Counted from the stretch's first letter, positions 1-10,780 are shown. The stretch: DNA of 64,000 nucleotides from Anastrepha obliqua (GCF_027943255.1 NC_072894.1:80143601-80207600); one strand, 5' to 3'. Translations and numbers: made by a program. The notes: generated from the letters alone by a model not told the origin.

Positions 1-101
1 GTAGAAATACATTCGCCATTGTCTGCCGAGGGGCGACCCCTTTTTGAAAAAACTTTTCCTATCATTTGATGTTTCATGCACCATCCCATTCGGCTACGGC
101 G
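1..101 (-). repeat. SINE-A copy 1 (tRNA-derived SINE, minus strand)
   Basis: On the minus strand this reads a tRNA-like head (GCCGTAGCCGAATGGGATGG, containing a pol III A-box-like block) and then the shared SINE-A body, with a GGTCGCCCCTCGGCAGACAA block and a TGTATTTCTAC block. The B-box segment seen in other copies is missing or diverged. The 3' part runs out of the window. The same body recurs at about 4.2, 12, 15.1, 36.7, 38.7, 57.8, 63.6 and 63.95 kb. Confidence 0.7.
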
Positions 102-241
102 ATCGGTGAGGAGTATGCATAGCAGAAATACATTTTACGTGACGAGGGCTTACCGCTGTTAGATTTGTTTTTTAATGTCAGCAGTGACAATTGAACTCAG
201 TATGGACTCACTGAAGGTCATATACAAACCCACTAAGCCAA

Positions 242-892
242 GGTAGATAGGTAGATGAAATGGTTGAAGTGCCAGTCTGGCACTCCTCAAGTTGCACTAA
301 AGTGCCTTTTGGATACGATTATGAGACCTACAACAGGCAGATATCTACAGCCAGCCAGAGCTGTTGATGTAATGGCCAAGCTGCCAAACCCGGACATTTA
401 CAGAGGCCGTGAGTGCCGATCGTCCAGTAGCCGGCAAACACAGCTACGAGTTTGGAAATTGAATGGCGAGGAGTCCAAAGGACTTTCTGTGTACTTCGTA
501 TATCCTATTAGGGTCAAAGGGATTTCGAAATAGCACATGAAGAAATGAAGCTCAATCTTTTCTGTGCTTTCCTGAGAAATACCCTCTGTTCCTATGTCCT
601 GGAACCCATATCAGACAAATGTTACCGTTACAGGAGTTTACTAATTTCATTCTGCACCATGGCGTCGTCAGATCCTTAATCGTGGCTTGACTAACGGAGA
701 AAATGTTAATATCTTCCTCGCTCCCGCATTTCCTAAGCATTTTGCATGCCTGTAGGATCGCAAAGACTTCAGCTTGAAAAATACTAGCAGTATTCAGCGG
801 TTCAAAGGAAATAGATAAACTGGCTGATTTCGAGAAAACCCCCGATTCTATCTTGGAGCCGTTAGTGAAGACAGAGCTGCAAGCTTTAGCTC
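242..892 (-). mobile_element. LINE-alpha fragment (RNase H end of ORF2), 5'-truncated
   Basis: Minus-strand remnant of a non-LTR retrotransposon. Translated in pieces it gives the start of an RNase H domain (TNGSKIESG, then NTASIFQAEVFAILQACKML) and its later part (NICLIWVPGHRN). RNase H sits at the C-terminal side of ORF2 in I/Jockey-group elements. The 3' end on the minus strand is a CTACCTATCTACC tail, like the (CTAC)n tails of the copies at 9.9 and 31.4 kb. Several frame breaks make it a pseudogene. Its 5' end at about 892 is abrupt, as expected of 5' truncation. Confidence 0.7.
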
Positions 893-1044
893 TAAGCTAA
901 AAAGGCCGAAAATATAGTTTGCCAATATTTAAGGCTACTCGTTTACTAATCTTCGGCATTTAATTAATCTGCGGCATTCATTACCACAGTTGCTATAAAA
1001 TCTGAAGTTCTTAATTTGGAATTTAAGAAACACATTTCACTTAC

Positions 1045-1304
1045 CCATTTTCATAGATGGAATCCTTGTAGCAAACTCTAGCAGCACCCTTTGGAATGTT
1101 AAGTAGATCATTTTGCTGTTTCCAGTATTCAATGTGAAATCCAGTCTGTTTCGACCAAAATGCCGTAGCACAGTATGTGCCATTATATTTCGGACGTTCC
1201 ATATAGCTAATGAAGAAAGCTCCTATCACAAGTAAACCAGCACCGATAAGGATGTAAGTCCCTATTCGTGTTTTTTGCCAAGATGCACCAACAACTTTGA
1301 GCAT
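1045..1304 (-). CDS. lama: First coding exon of a lama-like (phospholipase B-like) membrane protein, partial
   Basis: This is the only convincing host-gene exon. The start ATG at 1304 has a good fly context (AACAATG). The 86-codon reading frame runs to a strong 5' splice site (GG|GTAAGT, GT at 1044-1043), so the remaining exons lie beyond the left edge. The protein has a short basic N-terminus, one hydrophobic segment at residues about 15-35 (YILIGAGLLVIGAFF) and no cleavable signal site that I can see, suggesting a type II membrane anchor. The luminal side contains YNGTYCATAF and a GAARVCYKDSIYENG stretch. This resembles the N-terminal part of phospholipase B-like proteins, in which an S/D-I-x-x-x-GW block follows, and in particular the fly protein lama (lamina ancestor). 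The family match is from memory and unverified. Exon phase is 2. Confidence 0.6.
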
Positions 1305-1537
1305 TGTTCCGGCCGTTTTGAAGTTTAATTGATACAAAATCTAGAAAAAACTCTGCAGCGCGCGGAACGCTGTGCTCTCAAGCTGGTTTGGTATGCACGC
1401 TATATGCAACGATATGTGACGATATGTTAAGATATGAGCCTCTTTTTTCAATACAGATTATGTTAAATTAGGATTCAGATTTCACAAGCAATTGACTGGT
1501 TACAAGGCAATATGATGTGCAAGATTTACACGAGGGT

Positions 1538-1735
1538 ATAATTGAGGTCGGCGCGTGCAGCGTACGAATGTTCAAGACTGCGGCTGTGTGCGTCGATAGT
1601 GCTGACGATGGCTGCTCCCAGCGTGGTGACAGCGTTGGCACTTGCGTATTGGAGGGCACTGAGGTATAGGATGTCTGTGGCCACTTTGACTGGCGAAGCG
1701 ATCGTATTGCTCATCGGAGGAAGCGTTTAGATCGC
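1538..1735. other. GC-rich segment upstream of the lama-like exon, open in several frames
   Basis: About 200 bp that is clearly more GC-rich than its surroundings and lacks stops in at least three overlapping frames on both strands (about 62-71 codons each). No protein family was recognised in any frame. It lies about 230 bp upstream of the lama-like start codon, so it could be promoter/5'-UTR sequence of that gene, a non-coding exon, or a fragment of an older coding sequence. The multi-frame openness is probably a by-product of base composition. Confidence 0.3.
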
Positions 1736-2195
1736 TAGCTGGTTTGTGTACGATGTGAAACGATGGATTCAGTGGTGAGTTTTTCAATTATTTTAGGCTG
1801 CTTAGATTGCTTTTACTTTGGTATATTTTTTAAATGCAAATAATTGGTGATGTATTCATTTAGCAATAAAGCTGGTATTAGGAGAACTTTGAAAATGAGC
1901 TGATCTTGTTTTGTACATAAATAGCAGATAACCAAAAATGTTGCTATTTTTCCTAATATTTATTTAAAAGAGGCCGGAGTTAGTTGAATTGAGTGTTTGG
2001 TCAATAAAGTCCCTGAAATGAAAGAAAACGAAAAATGTATGAAAAATAAATAAAAATTTATTGAAATTAATTAAATTAGTTAAAACTATATACATATAAT
2101 ATATTATATAACTGAAACATAAATAAACAATAATCGGAATCAGTTCCGCAGAAATCATGAATTAGATCAGATATTATGAATGCAATCCACATAAA
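1736..2195. other. AT-rich gap, nothing recognised
   Basis: AT-rich sequence with short homopolymer runs and no coding, RNA or repeat signature that I can name. It ends where the LINE-beta tail fragment starts. Confidence 0.4.
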
Positions 2196-2572
2196 AAGCG
2201 ATGGTCCGGATGGTCCCATCTAGACCGCTGCAGAAGTGCAAAGTATTTTGTGACAAGTCCGAACAGAAAACTGTCAAACTTTCTACTAAAACTTGGAAGG
2301 AAAGACGTTCGGTTGATGTTCGGCATTATTACAGGACACAATCCATGGGGTCAGCATATGACCACCATTGGAATCATTGAGGTCCCACTAATCCTGTCTT
2401 GCTTGGAGGAAGTGGATAGCACTGAGCACGTTCTCTCTGAGTGCCGTGCCTTTGCTAGAGCAAGACTACGAGTTTTGGGTTCCAATGTTGTGGGAATGAG
2501 TAAAATTCGTTCTGTGGAACTGGAGGATATTTACAGACTTACCAAAGAATCTGGAAAATTCTCACAGGACTA
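2196..2572 (+). mobile_element. LINE-beta ORF2 C-terminal fragment
   Basis: Reading frame encoding the extreme C-terminus of a non-LTR retrotransposon ORF2. It has PNRKLSNFLLKLGRKDVR, then FGIITGHNPWGQHM, then a Cys/His cluster (LSCLEEVDSTEHVLSECRAF) typical of the segment after RNase H in I/Jockey-group LINEs. The 61.5-kb minus-strand fragment has the corresponding residues (LPLKLSRKDLRVLVGVIT), so the two belong to one family. The frame ends at a stop at 2570-2572, followed by a CT-rich trailer. The start is truncated; the upstream in-frame codons are ordinary family sequence and contain no true ATG. Confidence 0.7.
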
Positions 2573-2799
2573 ACTACCTCTGTCCCTGTCTCTTTTCTAT
2601 CTCTTTCTCTAATAGCTTTCTCCTTCTCTCCTTGACTCTCTACCCTCTTTCCAGAGCTCTAAATACATTGGGCTTTTTATCCTGACTGTTTTAGGAACCA
2701 CCAAATCTCTTGGTGTTCCTTGGCTCGACCAATTCAAATTTCAATTTCGATACATAAATTATCTTTTATGATGCGTAAAAATATGTATCTACTTTTACT

Positions 2800-2935
2800 C
2801 AGCGAGCCAAAGTACATAAATTGAAAACTTTGAAGTGTTTCTCGAATTTTGGATTTTTTGAGTTATGACGTTTTTCTACCACCACCAAACGAGCGATATG
2901 TTTGATATTCCTAACAGCATCCATTTCATCTGATA
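2800..2935 (+). repeat. Dispersed non-coding repeat R1, copy 1
   Basis: Shares about 100 bp with 24800-24895: AAATTGAAAA, then CTTTGAAG, then TTTTTTGAGTTATGACGTTT, then a CGAGCGATAT block. It is non-coding and AT-rich with no terminal repeats visible. It lies between the LINE-beta trailer and a Tc1-like element. Confidence 0.5.
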
Positions 2936-3102
2936 GCGCTATATATCAAAAATTTCTAATTTAATAGATTTTTAAGTCATTAGTTTCCTTTCGAGCTGGT
3001 TAGTTGGTTGTGTTGTTTATGAAATGACTACTCAGGCACGTGGAGACGCCATTGCACTTACACTTCTCATAGAAAAACCCTCAAATATATTATAGTATAA
3101 TA

Positions 3103-3973
3103 CAGTCTGTGTCAGAAGAAAAGAACCGGTTTTTTCTTGTAACTTTAAGATATATTTCGTGCTGTTTTTTGCTGAATAATGTCCCACTCAATACCAGTGC
3201 TAACTCAGGTTAGTGTCGTTCGAAACTTTCCTGTAAACGGGAAGTACACGAAGCGTTTTGAGGCGGTATTTTTATGCACGCATTCGAAAGGGCCGAAATT
3301 ATCTTACGCCGCAGCTGCAAAAGTGATTAAAAAATCGAAAAAGTTTGTTGTGATGTGGAATCAGCGGTATAAAGTGTACAAAAATGTTGATGTCATTTCC
3401 GAGCGCGGCTTGAAGCGAATGACGACAAAAAAGCAGGATAAATTGATTGTCTAACCTTTTAGGTCGGACCCGTCTTTGTAACTACACCAAGCACGATTAG
3501 TTCTTGCTAAAAAGGGAATAGATGTGAGTATCAACACCATCGAACGTCGACTGAAGGAAGCGAACATATCCTACCGTCCCACATCATCAAAACCACTGCT
3601 CTCAGAACAACACATTGAGAAACAACAAAACTAGAAAATGGCGTCACAGTATTGGACTGGCCTTCCCAGTCCCCAGATGAAAATGTATGGGGAACTATAA
3701 AAACGCATCTTGCCGGAAGCGCAGTCCATGATTTAAAGCAGCTCGTGCATCAAGTTCGCAAAATCTAGTCGTGCTTGTCGGTGAGTTACACAGAAAAGCT
3801 GGTTCAAAGCATGAAAAAGATGCCAGGCTATACTAAACAACGATGAAGACTACATGGTTTATTGAGGAATTGCGACTCGTAGTTTTGTACATACTTTCAT
3901 ATAAAAACAAATTTAAATATATATCTTTAATACTTCATGAATAATCGCGGTTCCTTTTTTCTGACACAGACTG
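3103..3973 (+). mobile_element. Internally deleted Tc1-like transposon with terminal inverted repeats
   Basis: The left end CAGTCTGTGTCAGAA (from 3103, preceded by TA) and the right end, whose reverse complement reads CAGTCTGTGTCAGAA (ending at 3973), are inverted copies. The match extends with small differences to about 25 bp. At 871 bp it is about half the length of an intact Tc1 element. The right-hand TA target is altered (AT). Confidence 0.75.
3179..3849 (+). pseudogene. Tc1-family transposase, deleted and frameshifted
   Basis: The 5' part from 3179 encodes an N-terminal helix-turn-helix type region (SYAAAAKVIKKSKKFVVMWN). A frame change follows, then a segment like the second DNA-binding half (INTIERRLKEANISYRPT). 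The sequence then jumps straight to the end of the catalytic domain (LDWPSQSPDENVWGTIKTHL), which carries the last aspartate/glutamate region of the DDE triad. The first two catalytic aspartates are absent because the middle of the gene is deleted, and further stops follow. It cannot encode an active transposase. It would have moved, if at all, with enzyme supplied in trans. Confidence 0.7.
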
Positions 3974-4130
3974 ATCAGTTAGATCAGTTTTTTTTGTTAT
4001 ACCTCCTAAGCGTTGTTTGTTCGAAGGATGGGCCGAACATTTGCAAAAGAAATGATGGATACTTTCTTTGCTATCATTCAGGCAACAGGTTATTTAATAG
4101 GAAAGTGATATTTCTGCAGGATGCTTTTTT

Positions 4131-4281
4131 TAGATGGGTTGGTACGTGACCATTTTTACACAGGTTCGAAATACTGGACACGAAACACCAACTGATATAA
4201 AAAGTTTTTTCTAATAGCGGTCGTACCTCCGCAGACAATGGCAAACTTTCGAGTGAATTTCTGCCATGAAAAAGCTCCCAC
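4131..4281 (+). repeat. SINE-A copy 2
   Basis: A GATGGGTTGGTACGTGAC A-box-side block and an AGGTTCGAA B-box lie about 35 bp apart, the arrangement of a pol III internal promoter. They are followed by the SINE-A body (TTTTTTCTAATAGCGGTCGT, then GCAGACAATGGCAAAC, then ATTTCTGCCATGAAAAAGCT). The 3' third of the element is absent. Confidence 0.75.
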
Positions 4282-5027
4282 TACTCTTTGTATGCTACTT
4301 AGTTTGTTGGCATTGCATTGCCGCCTTAAGTGAGGCCATCAATCTAAAGGCCTGGTATGGGCACATTTCGTACAACTGTATAATTTTTAAACTGTCAAAT
4401 AAAAATCTGTTAACTACAGTTTGCATATGTCTGGTTACGCCGAAATTATCACAACTTACGAAAAATTAGCAGCGTACTGAATTTAAACTTGTTGTGCGAA
4501 GTTATGCGAAGTTGTGTGAAGTATGCATAATCAGGCCTTTAGACGGGATAATTTAATGTTGGCCTTATATTGGCAGTATACAACTATATCCAAAGTTTTG
4601 GTTTCTTTCCCCAGTTTTTGCTGAGAATCCTCTAACAACTATAAAAGGCAATGTAAAGTAAGCTCCCTCCTTGCATTTCTTGACGTTAATCTTCCAATAT
4701 ATTTAGTAGCAATAGTGGCTTTGTCTGCAGTTTGCCTTCTACAAAAGTACTTCGCATTGAAGATAAAGGCATTACCTCGCCGCCTAAAGGAAAAAACTTA
4801 ACTGGAGTTTGCTTCTATTACTAAGTAATACCCAAATTGGGTACTGAAGGTGGCGCCATTAAAAAGCAGTTACTTTGTTCGCAATTGCGACAACAAATAA
4901 AAGTAGGAGAAATTACATGTTTGTGAAAATTCAGTGAATGACTTGGTAATATTGCGATTTGTAAGATTTAAACCAAACCAAATAATAAAAACGAAAGTGC
5001 AAATTAATATAACGCCTCCAGAAGCAA
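4282..5027. other. Gap without recognisable features
   Basis: Mixed-composition sequence with only short, unconvincing open frames. No repeat ends or RNA genes seen. Confidence 0.4.
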
Positions 5028-5199
5028 GAAAGTGTGTGTATATAATTTTTTGTGCTTGGTTGTTTCCATTGCTTTCGCCTACTCTTCCTCTTCACAAACT
5101 AATTAGTAACTCCCCTTCCTTTTGTTTGTTTATACATGGACTCTTACGACACACCGAATTCGGAAGACACAACCTGGTATTCTGTCGTCTTTGACTCTG
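5028..5199 (+). repeat. Dispersed repeat R2, copy 1
   Basis: About 170 bp that matches the minus strand of 57228-57394 over most of its length. Shared blocks include GCTTTCGCCTACTCTTCCTC, TTCACAAAC, CTTCCTTTTGT and GACACA-CGAATTC-GAAGAC. It has no coding signature and no obvious termini, and is probably part of an unrecognised interspersed repeat. Confidence 0.55.
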
Positions 5200-5261
5200 T
5201 GTTACTTTATTTTACAGTTAATCCACTTCTTGAAGTCAATGGGTGAATGCTCCCTAGCTCC

Positions 5262-5275
5262 CACTCTCACTCTCA

Positions 5276-5307
<32 letters not shown>

Positions 5308-5324
5308 ATCTTTCTCTCTCTCTT
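5262..5324 (+). repeat. CT-rich microsatellite
   Basis: About 63 bp of near-pure (CT)n interrupted by CACT and TAT units. Confidence 0.9.
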
Positions 5325-5782
5325 TAGAATTTCACGAATAACTAGTAGAGAAGAACACTCACTACCCCATCGGCGTTTGCGACTCCTCGACCCCTCATCT
5401 GTTGAGATAATCGCTTGTATGTAGACTACTCAATCACCAATCAATCAAATTGATCCACTTCATTAACAGGAAACCTACACAAACTTAAAAACCACCATAA
5501 GTAAATATAATAAATATTTAACTTTAAATTTTCTCATTGCTAGTATAAGAAATTCCATAGAAATAAATTGGCTTTCAGCGAAATCAAAAAATAACACTTC
5601 AGCCTACACAAAAGCGTCTGTTAGCGTTAATGTTTTCATTTCTAAAAACTAATTTCATATTTTATGTGAATGGGGCCCATCTTTATAATGATGCTTACTT
5701 GTAAACGGATCTTATTGAAAATTGGAATTCAGTATTAACTCTTATCAAATATAATATTATCATCTATATTTATTTATAAATA
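5325..5782. other. AT-rich gap, nothing recognised
   Basis: No coding or repeat signal seen before the Tc1-like element whose left end follows. Confidence 0.4.
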
Positions 5783-7224
5783 CAGCCGTTGAAATATACT
5801 TAAGAACGAAGCGTTGGCAGTCATATATGGGCATCTTTCATCGACTACTGTGCCGTAACGGTACTTTTTGCGCTTGAATATATGTACTTGCTGTGATCAT
5901 ATTCATTGAAATATGTACGTTCACTTATCTATTTCTCTTCAAGGGCATTGATTTTTTGCGTTTTGGTAGGAGGCACTGATATTTTTGTGAGAAATATGCT
6001 TAAGAACGATTCGGTGTACGTTCAAATTTTGTGAATTGTTTTACTTTATATTAAAACTGGTAAGTAAGTAAAAAATAAAGTATCTGGAGTATTCCGGACT
6101 ATTCTACGGTGCTATTTCAATACAATTAAACGTTTCAAAAACGATGGTTTTTAATGCTTTGAAATATTTTGCTGAGTATAAAATAGCAAAAAATGTTCCC
6201 AGAAAAAAACAAAGCACGAAAGACTACTAGCCAGAATGATAGGATAATAATTAGATTGACAACACAGGATCCCAGGAAGAGTGCTGCTGACATCCATCGA
6301 GAAATTTTTGTTCACCTGAAAAAACCAATAACGAAAAGAACAGTTGTGCTTTGATTGGCAGAAGCAGGACTTCACGATCGGCTGGTACGGAAGAAGCCAT
6401 TGGAATTTGCTGTAGAGCACACACTCTGAACTCCACTCTGGTCCACGTGTGTCGGCCAAAATTTACAGCATTCGACCCCAAGTTCGTCTCACCAATTTAT
6501 GATTGGGGAGGAAGAGGCTAGACAATGGTGTGAGGTTACTTTTCCTGAGGTTACCCGGTGACGGGTCAGTTCATCGTATTGAAGGTATTATGGACGTACT
6601 AAAGTACGTTCAGTTACTTCAAAATGTAATTCTACTTTGAGCGGTAGGTAGTTCACCGGTGATTTGAAAATTTCAACAAAACAATCATCCAAAGCAGACT
6701 TCTCGTGACGCAAAAGAGTTTTTCGAAGACAATTTGATCAACGTTCTGGATTGGGCATCTTCGAGTGCCGACTTAAATCCAATAGAACATCTTTGCAATG
6801 ACATAGAACATGCACTCAGTACGCAGAAAATCACAAATTTGGGTCAGTTGTTTGAAAAGGCCTAGGCAGCATAGGGTCCATCCCTTGAACGTTGTAGAGG
6901 TTTAATAATGTCAATGCAAAGGCCTTGTGCAGCAGTAATAAAGCAAAAAGCATTTTCAACAAAATATTAATGTACAATTTTTCCTTTCGCCTGCATTTTT
7001 ATAATTTTATATTATTTTGCTTCGTTCTTAGGTATTTTTCTCGAAGTGTGTTAAATTTTTCCATGAAGTAAAACTATATATTTTTTTCTTAGATAAAAAG
7101 ACTGATTGAAAACATTTGAAATTTATAAAATAAAACCTAATATGCAAAACATTTGAGTGATTTTATTGAAAAAGTCTCGAATGGAGAGAACTGAGTATCG
7201 TTCTTAAGTATTTTTCAACGGCTG
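5783..7224 (+). mobile_element. Tc1-like transposon with intact terminal inverted repeats
   Basis: The left end CAGCCGTTGAAATATACTTA (5783) and the inverted right end CAGCCGTTGAAAAATACTTA (ending 7224) match over about 28 bp with one or two differences, continuing AGAACGA. TA dinucleotides flank both sides (5781-5782 and 7225-7226), the Tc1/mariner target. The length of 1442 bp is close to that of a complete element. A related CTTAAGAACGATTCGG block sits subterminally at about 6000. Confidence 0.85.
6142..6965 (+). pseudogene. Tc1-family transposase, multiple frameshifts and stops
   Basis: The fragments in order follow a Tc1 transposase. The N-terminal DNA-binding part (RLTTQDPRKSAADIHREIF, then KKPITKRTVV, then LVRKKPLEF) is followed by a glycine/hydrophobic stretch before the second catalytic aspartate (HRIEGIMDVLKYVQLLQNV), and then the catalytic end FQQNNHPKQTSRDAKEFFE and LDWASSSADLNPIEHLCNDI. 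The last of these holds the final acidic triad residue in its usual NPIE context. The aspartate normally found in the QQDN-type motif is replaced by asparagine here (QQNN). At least five frame changes or stops separate the pieces, so it is long dead although its ends are well preserved. Confidence 0.75.
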
Positions 7225-7454
7225 TATATATGCAAATACGTATGTAAGTGTATCTATGTATAATGGGAAATTCCAATGATTGTGGCGTAGTACGATTTCG
7301 ATCTCCACAAGACCCGTGGGCTTTATTGTATTTATGAAAAAAAAATCAGTATTTACAAAATACGAAAAGTTAATTGCTGAGATGTTTGAATGTAGTAAAT
7401 AATTTTTAATGCATGCTGGCAACAGTGCCCGGGTACGTCGCACATATAGACTGA

Positions 7455-7515
7455 TATAAATAAATATGTATATATAATATATATAATATATAATATATAT
7501 AAATATATATTATTA
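7455..7515. repeat. AT-dinucleotide-rich microsatellite
   Basis: About 60 bp of imperfect TATATA/ATAATATA repeats between two Tc1-like remnants. Confidence 0.85.
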
Positions 7516-7744
7516 AGTATAGCCAGACGAATAAAACTGTGCTACATTTTCAGAGTCATTAACGAGGATCGAGTCATAACACTCGTCATACCTCCCTTTG
7601 TGGCATTTATATATGCCAATTTTATATAGTTATACAAATATAAACACTCTATCTAAAAGAAGCGTGACCGGCGAAAATCAAACTTAGAATTCTGTTATAA
7701 AAAAAATTAAATGCTGTTGCGCAATTTGTTAGTCTTGTGAGAAA

Positions 7745-8640
7745 TTTAAAAAACGTGCTTTGTTTTTACAAAATTAGTAGAACATATGAAAAACGATTTC
7801 AAGCGGCGTGCCCAGGTACACAACCTAAAGATCCAAATATGCCACGTGCAGCAAAATATTTGAAGCAGTCGAAGACGTTCGTAAGTAAATGAGTGCAACG
7901 ATATACCGAAGTTAGGAACGTTGACGACTTCCCCGGACGAGGCCCAAAAACAATATATGTATGTCTCCAAGGTAAGATCAGAAGATCATTTATTTATGTG
8001 TGGCCAAGCCGAACTTATCGTTGAGTGGAGTTGAAGCAGTTTTAATGCAAAAAGGTATTAATGCAACCACAGACACGATGCGAGGACGTTTACGCACAGA
8101 AGGCCTATGATTCGGGAGAATATTGAAAAAAACCCCGCTGCTCCCATTATCACACATTCAAAAAAGACTTGCATGGACTAAGGCAAGTTCAGAACCGAAT
8201 TGAGCAAACGAAATAAAGAGATTAATCTGCCCTTTTAGGTGAATAGTTGCATACGTCGGTCGTGGTGTGCTGCTGATAATCAAAAACTTCAACGAACTGT
8301 TAAACATCCAGTTAAGGTTCATGTTTGGGGCTGCTTCTCCGGAAAAGGATTCAGCCATTTATTTGCGTTTATCCCCAATTTGAATGCAGTTTTGATGCGA
8401 AGATCTTTGGAAGAACAAGTCAACCTTGGATTTTACAATAAGACGACGATCCCTAGCATCAAAGTCGAAGATGTGTAGAGTGGAAACAGCAAAATGGGAT
8501 TGAAATATTGGATGGGCCTTCACAGTCACTTGATGCCAACCTTGCTAAAACCGTTTAGGCAATAGTTAAGTAAAAATTCAAAGGAAAAGAAATATGGACG
8601 GTGAGGTCAAACAATTATCAAGACGAATTCGGCAGATTTG
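7745..8640 (+). pseudogene. Second Tc1-family transposase remnant, different subfamily
   Basis: Decayed transposase. It begins with a DNA-binding part (AAKYLKQSKTF, then GLSLSGVEAVLMQKGINATT-like residues). A hinge with the WGCFSGKGF motif follows (KHPVKVHVWGCFSGKGFSHL), then NLNAVLM. It ends with an ILDGPSQSLDAN segment where WPSQSPD-N-IE is usual. Stops and frameshifts occur throughout, and the DDE triad cannot be read in one frame. I could not find matching inverted ends. The right side stops near 8640 next to a short tandem repeat, so the element may be truncated. Confidence 0.65.
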
Positions 8641-8662
8641 GAGCCGATTATTTATTTATTTA

Positions 8663-8690
8663 CGGTGACGGTAACGGTAACGGTGTCGAA
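8663..8690 (+). repeat. Short GGTAAC minisatellite
   Basis: Three to four tandem copies of a CGGTGACGGTAA-type hexamer. Confidence 0.6.
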
Positions 8691-8925
8691 AGCAGGAAAT
8701 ATAATTAACAGAAAAGAAATGATATATCAGGCAAATATTGAAAAAAATTGCTTTTTTTTAGCATAGCCAGTTGGAAAAATTGAAAAAAACATGGGAAACA
8801 TAAAAAAAATAAACATGTCCCCTCAAGATTAAAAATTTAAAAAAATCCGTTTCTCATAATTTCAATTTCCTACCAAATACTTGAAAATTCGCGATACTTT
8901 TTACCCATATTTATTCAATACTCCA

Positions 8926-8937
8926 TACTATGATCCG
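8926..8937 (+). repeat. Target-site duplication, left copy
   Basis: TACTATGATCCG, repeated exactly at 9964-9975 on the other side of the LINE-alpha copy. Confidence 0.85.
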
Positions 8938-9963
8938 GTAGCATTTTTAGGCTGTTAACACCGCATATCTCCGAACTTCGAACATATCTCTCTATCCGTA
9001 AACAAGAGTTTGAGGGTCGTGCTAGGACAATCTTTCCAAATAGGCAGAATTGGATCGAGGGGAAAATCTGCACCGAAGCTTGCACCTCTGCCTTCACTGA
9101 CGGTTCCAAGATGGAATCGGGAGTCGGAGCAGGGGATTTCTCTAAATCAGCCAATTTATCTATTTCCTTTAAACCGCCGAATACTGCTAGTGTTTTTCAA
9201 GCTGAAGTCTTTGCGATCCTGCAGGCATGCAAAATGTTTAGGGAACGCGGGAGTTAGGAAGATATTAACATTTTCTCCGATAGTCAAGCCGCGATTAAGG
9301 CTGTGACGACGCCATGGTGCAGAACGAAATTAGTAAACTCCTGTAAGGAGGAGATCGAATATCTTGGGTGTGCAGGTAACATTTGCCTAATCTGTGTTCC
9401 AGGCCATAGGAACCTAGAGAGCCTGCCAGGAAGGGGACTGAATTGGCCTCAGACCCCTCCTACCCGGTCATCGGCATCCCCCTGACAGTTGTTAAAGGGG
9501 AACTGCACAAATTATTTCTCAGGAAAGCGCAGAAAATATTGAGCTCCATTTCTTCATGTGCTATTTCGAAACCCCTTTGGCCCTAATACAATATACGAAG
9601 GACTCAGAAAGTCCTTTGGACTTCTCGCCATTCAATTTCCAAACTCGTAGCTGTGTTTGCCGGTCACTGGACGATCGGCACATACGCGGAAAATCTAAGG
9701 TTACCATTTAACCCCCATTGCAGAAGCTGTGGGGACCTTTCAGAGAAAGAGACTGTAGAGCATTTTCTCTGTAGATGTCCGGGTTTAGCAGCTAGACGAC
9801 TAAGGTCACTTTGCAACCCTTTCTTCTACAGTCTGGAGTAGTGCGCCAAGCTAAATCCCATCACTCTTCTCCATTGCATCCACAGCAGATATCTCCCTGT
9901 TGTAGGCAAATCGGCGCTTTAATGCCAGACTGACACTCCAATCATTTCACCTACCTACCTACC
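8938..9963 (+). mobile_element. LINE-alpha copy, 5'-truncated, with 12-bp target duplication
   Basis: Non-LTR retrotransposon insertion starting inside ORF2 and ending in (CCTA)n. Reading across frames it encodes RNase H (FTDGSKMESG, NTASVFQAEVFAILQACKMF, FSDSQAAIKA, ICLICVPGHRN) and the C-terminal Cys/His segment (CRSCGDLSEKETVEHFLC, RCPGLAARRLRSL). RNase H catalytic acids are visible in the TDGS and DSQ motifs. Frameshifts at about 9250, 9440 and 9640 disable the gene. The exact 12-bp flanking repeat and the simple-sequence 3' tail are hallmarks of target-primed reverse transcription. The same ORF region occurs at 242-892, 31409-32190 and 46745-47485. Confidence 0.85.
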
Positions 9964-9975
9964 TACTATGATCCG
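9964..9975 (+). repeat. Target-site duplication, right copy
   Basis: Exact TACTATGATCCG partner of 8926-8937, directly after the (CCTA)n tail. Confidence 0.85.
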
Positions 9976-10780
9976 ATACCAGAAATAAGTAAAAATATCG
10001 ATACGAGGGTGGAATCGAAAGATCAATGCAATCATAGGTGTAGTACAAATGAGGTTTTGTGAGCATTACCTTGGAAGAATCAAAACTGATTTGCTCTGAT
10101 GTTAAAATTTTTTCACACTCGCCTAAAAGAGCCATAAACAATTAAAGCTATGCACCCAACCTCTAAAAATTTACATTTTTGTCCAGATTTTGCTTTACTT
10201 TGCACACTGCACTTTCGAAATAGTTTATCCCCTCACATTGAAATAAAACTTAAAACCATTAAAATATTATAAGAACGAGGCGCCGCAAAGCACGCCGGGT
10301 ATCGTCTAGTTACTAGTACATAAAAATGATTACTTTTTTGTGGCCTAAATAGTAAAAAAAAATTCTTTATTTATTTAAAGTCAATAATATAGCGATATAT
10401 TTATAAACCAAAATTTAAAAACACTAATGCAAAGTGGATTATAAATACAAGGCGATGTTGTGGCACCATAAGCACAGTGATCAGAATGATTTTGCAAAAA
10501 TGCTGGAATTTTTTTAAATAAAAAAGCTGAATTTCACAAAACAATGATTTCTTTTTTTTAATCATAATGAGGGCTAGCAGTAATTAAAATAAAATTTTTT
10601 TTAAATACAAATTTACACCACAATATAAAAAAAACAAAAACAAGTAATTAGTAATATAATTAGTAAACATAAAATTCCTCAGGAATTTTAAGTAAACCAA
10701 TCGATATCAGGGGGCGTGTGGAGGAGTTTTCCTACTACCGACGCTAAATATTAATTACTTTGTATATATATACAATCATA
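9976..10780. other. AT-rich gap, nothing recognised
   Basis: Homopolymer-rich, no open frames of interest. It ends at the left inverted repeat of the composite Tc1-like element. Confidence 0.4.

Noticed and set aside
5122..5424. 100-codon open frame over the CT microsatellite
   Set aside because: The long LSLSLSLS run is produced by the (CT)n repeat, and the start lies in dispersed repeat R2.
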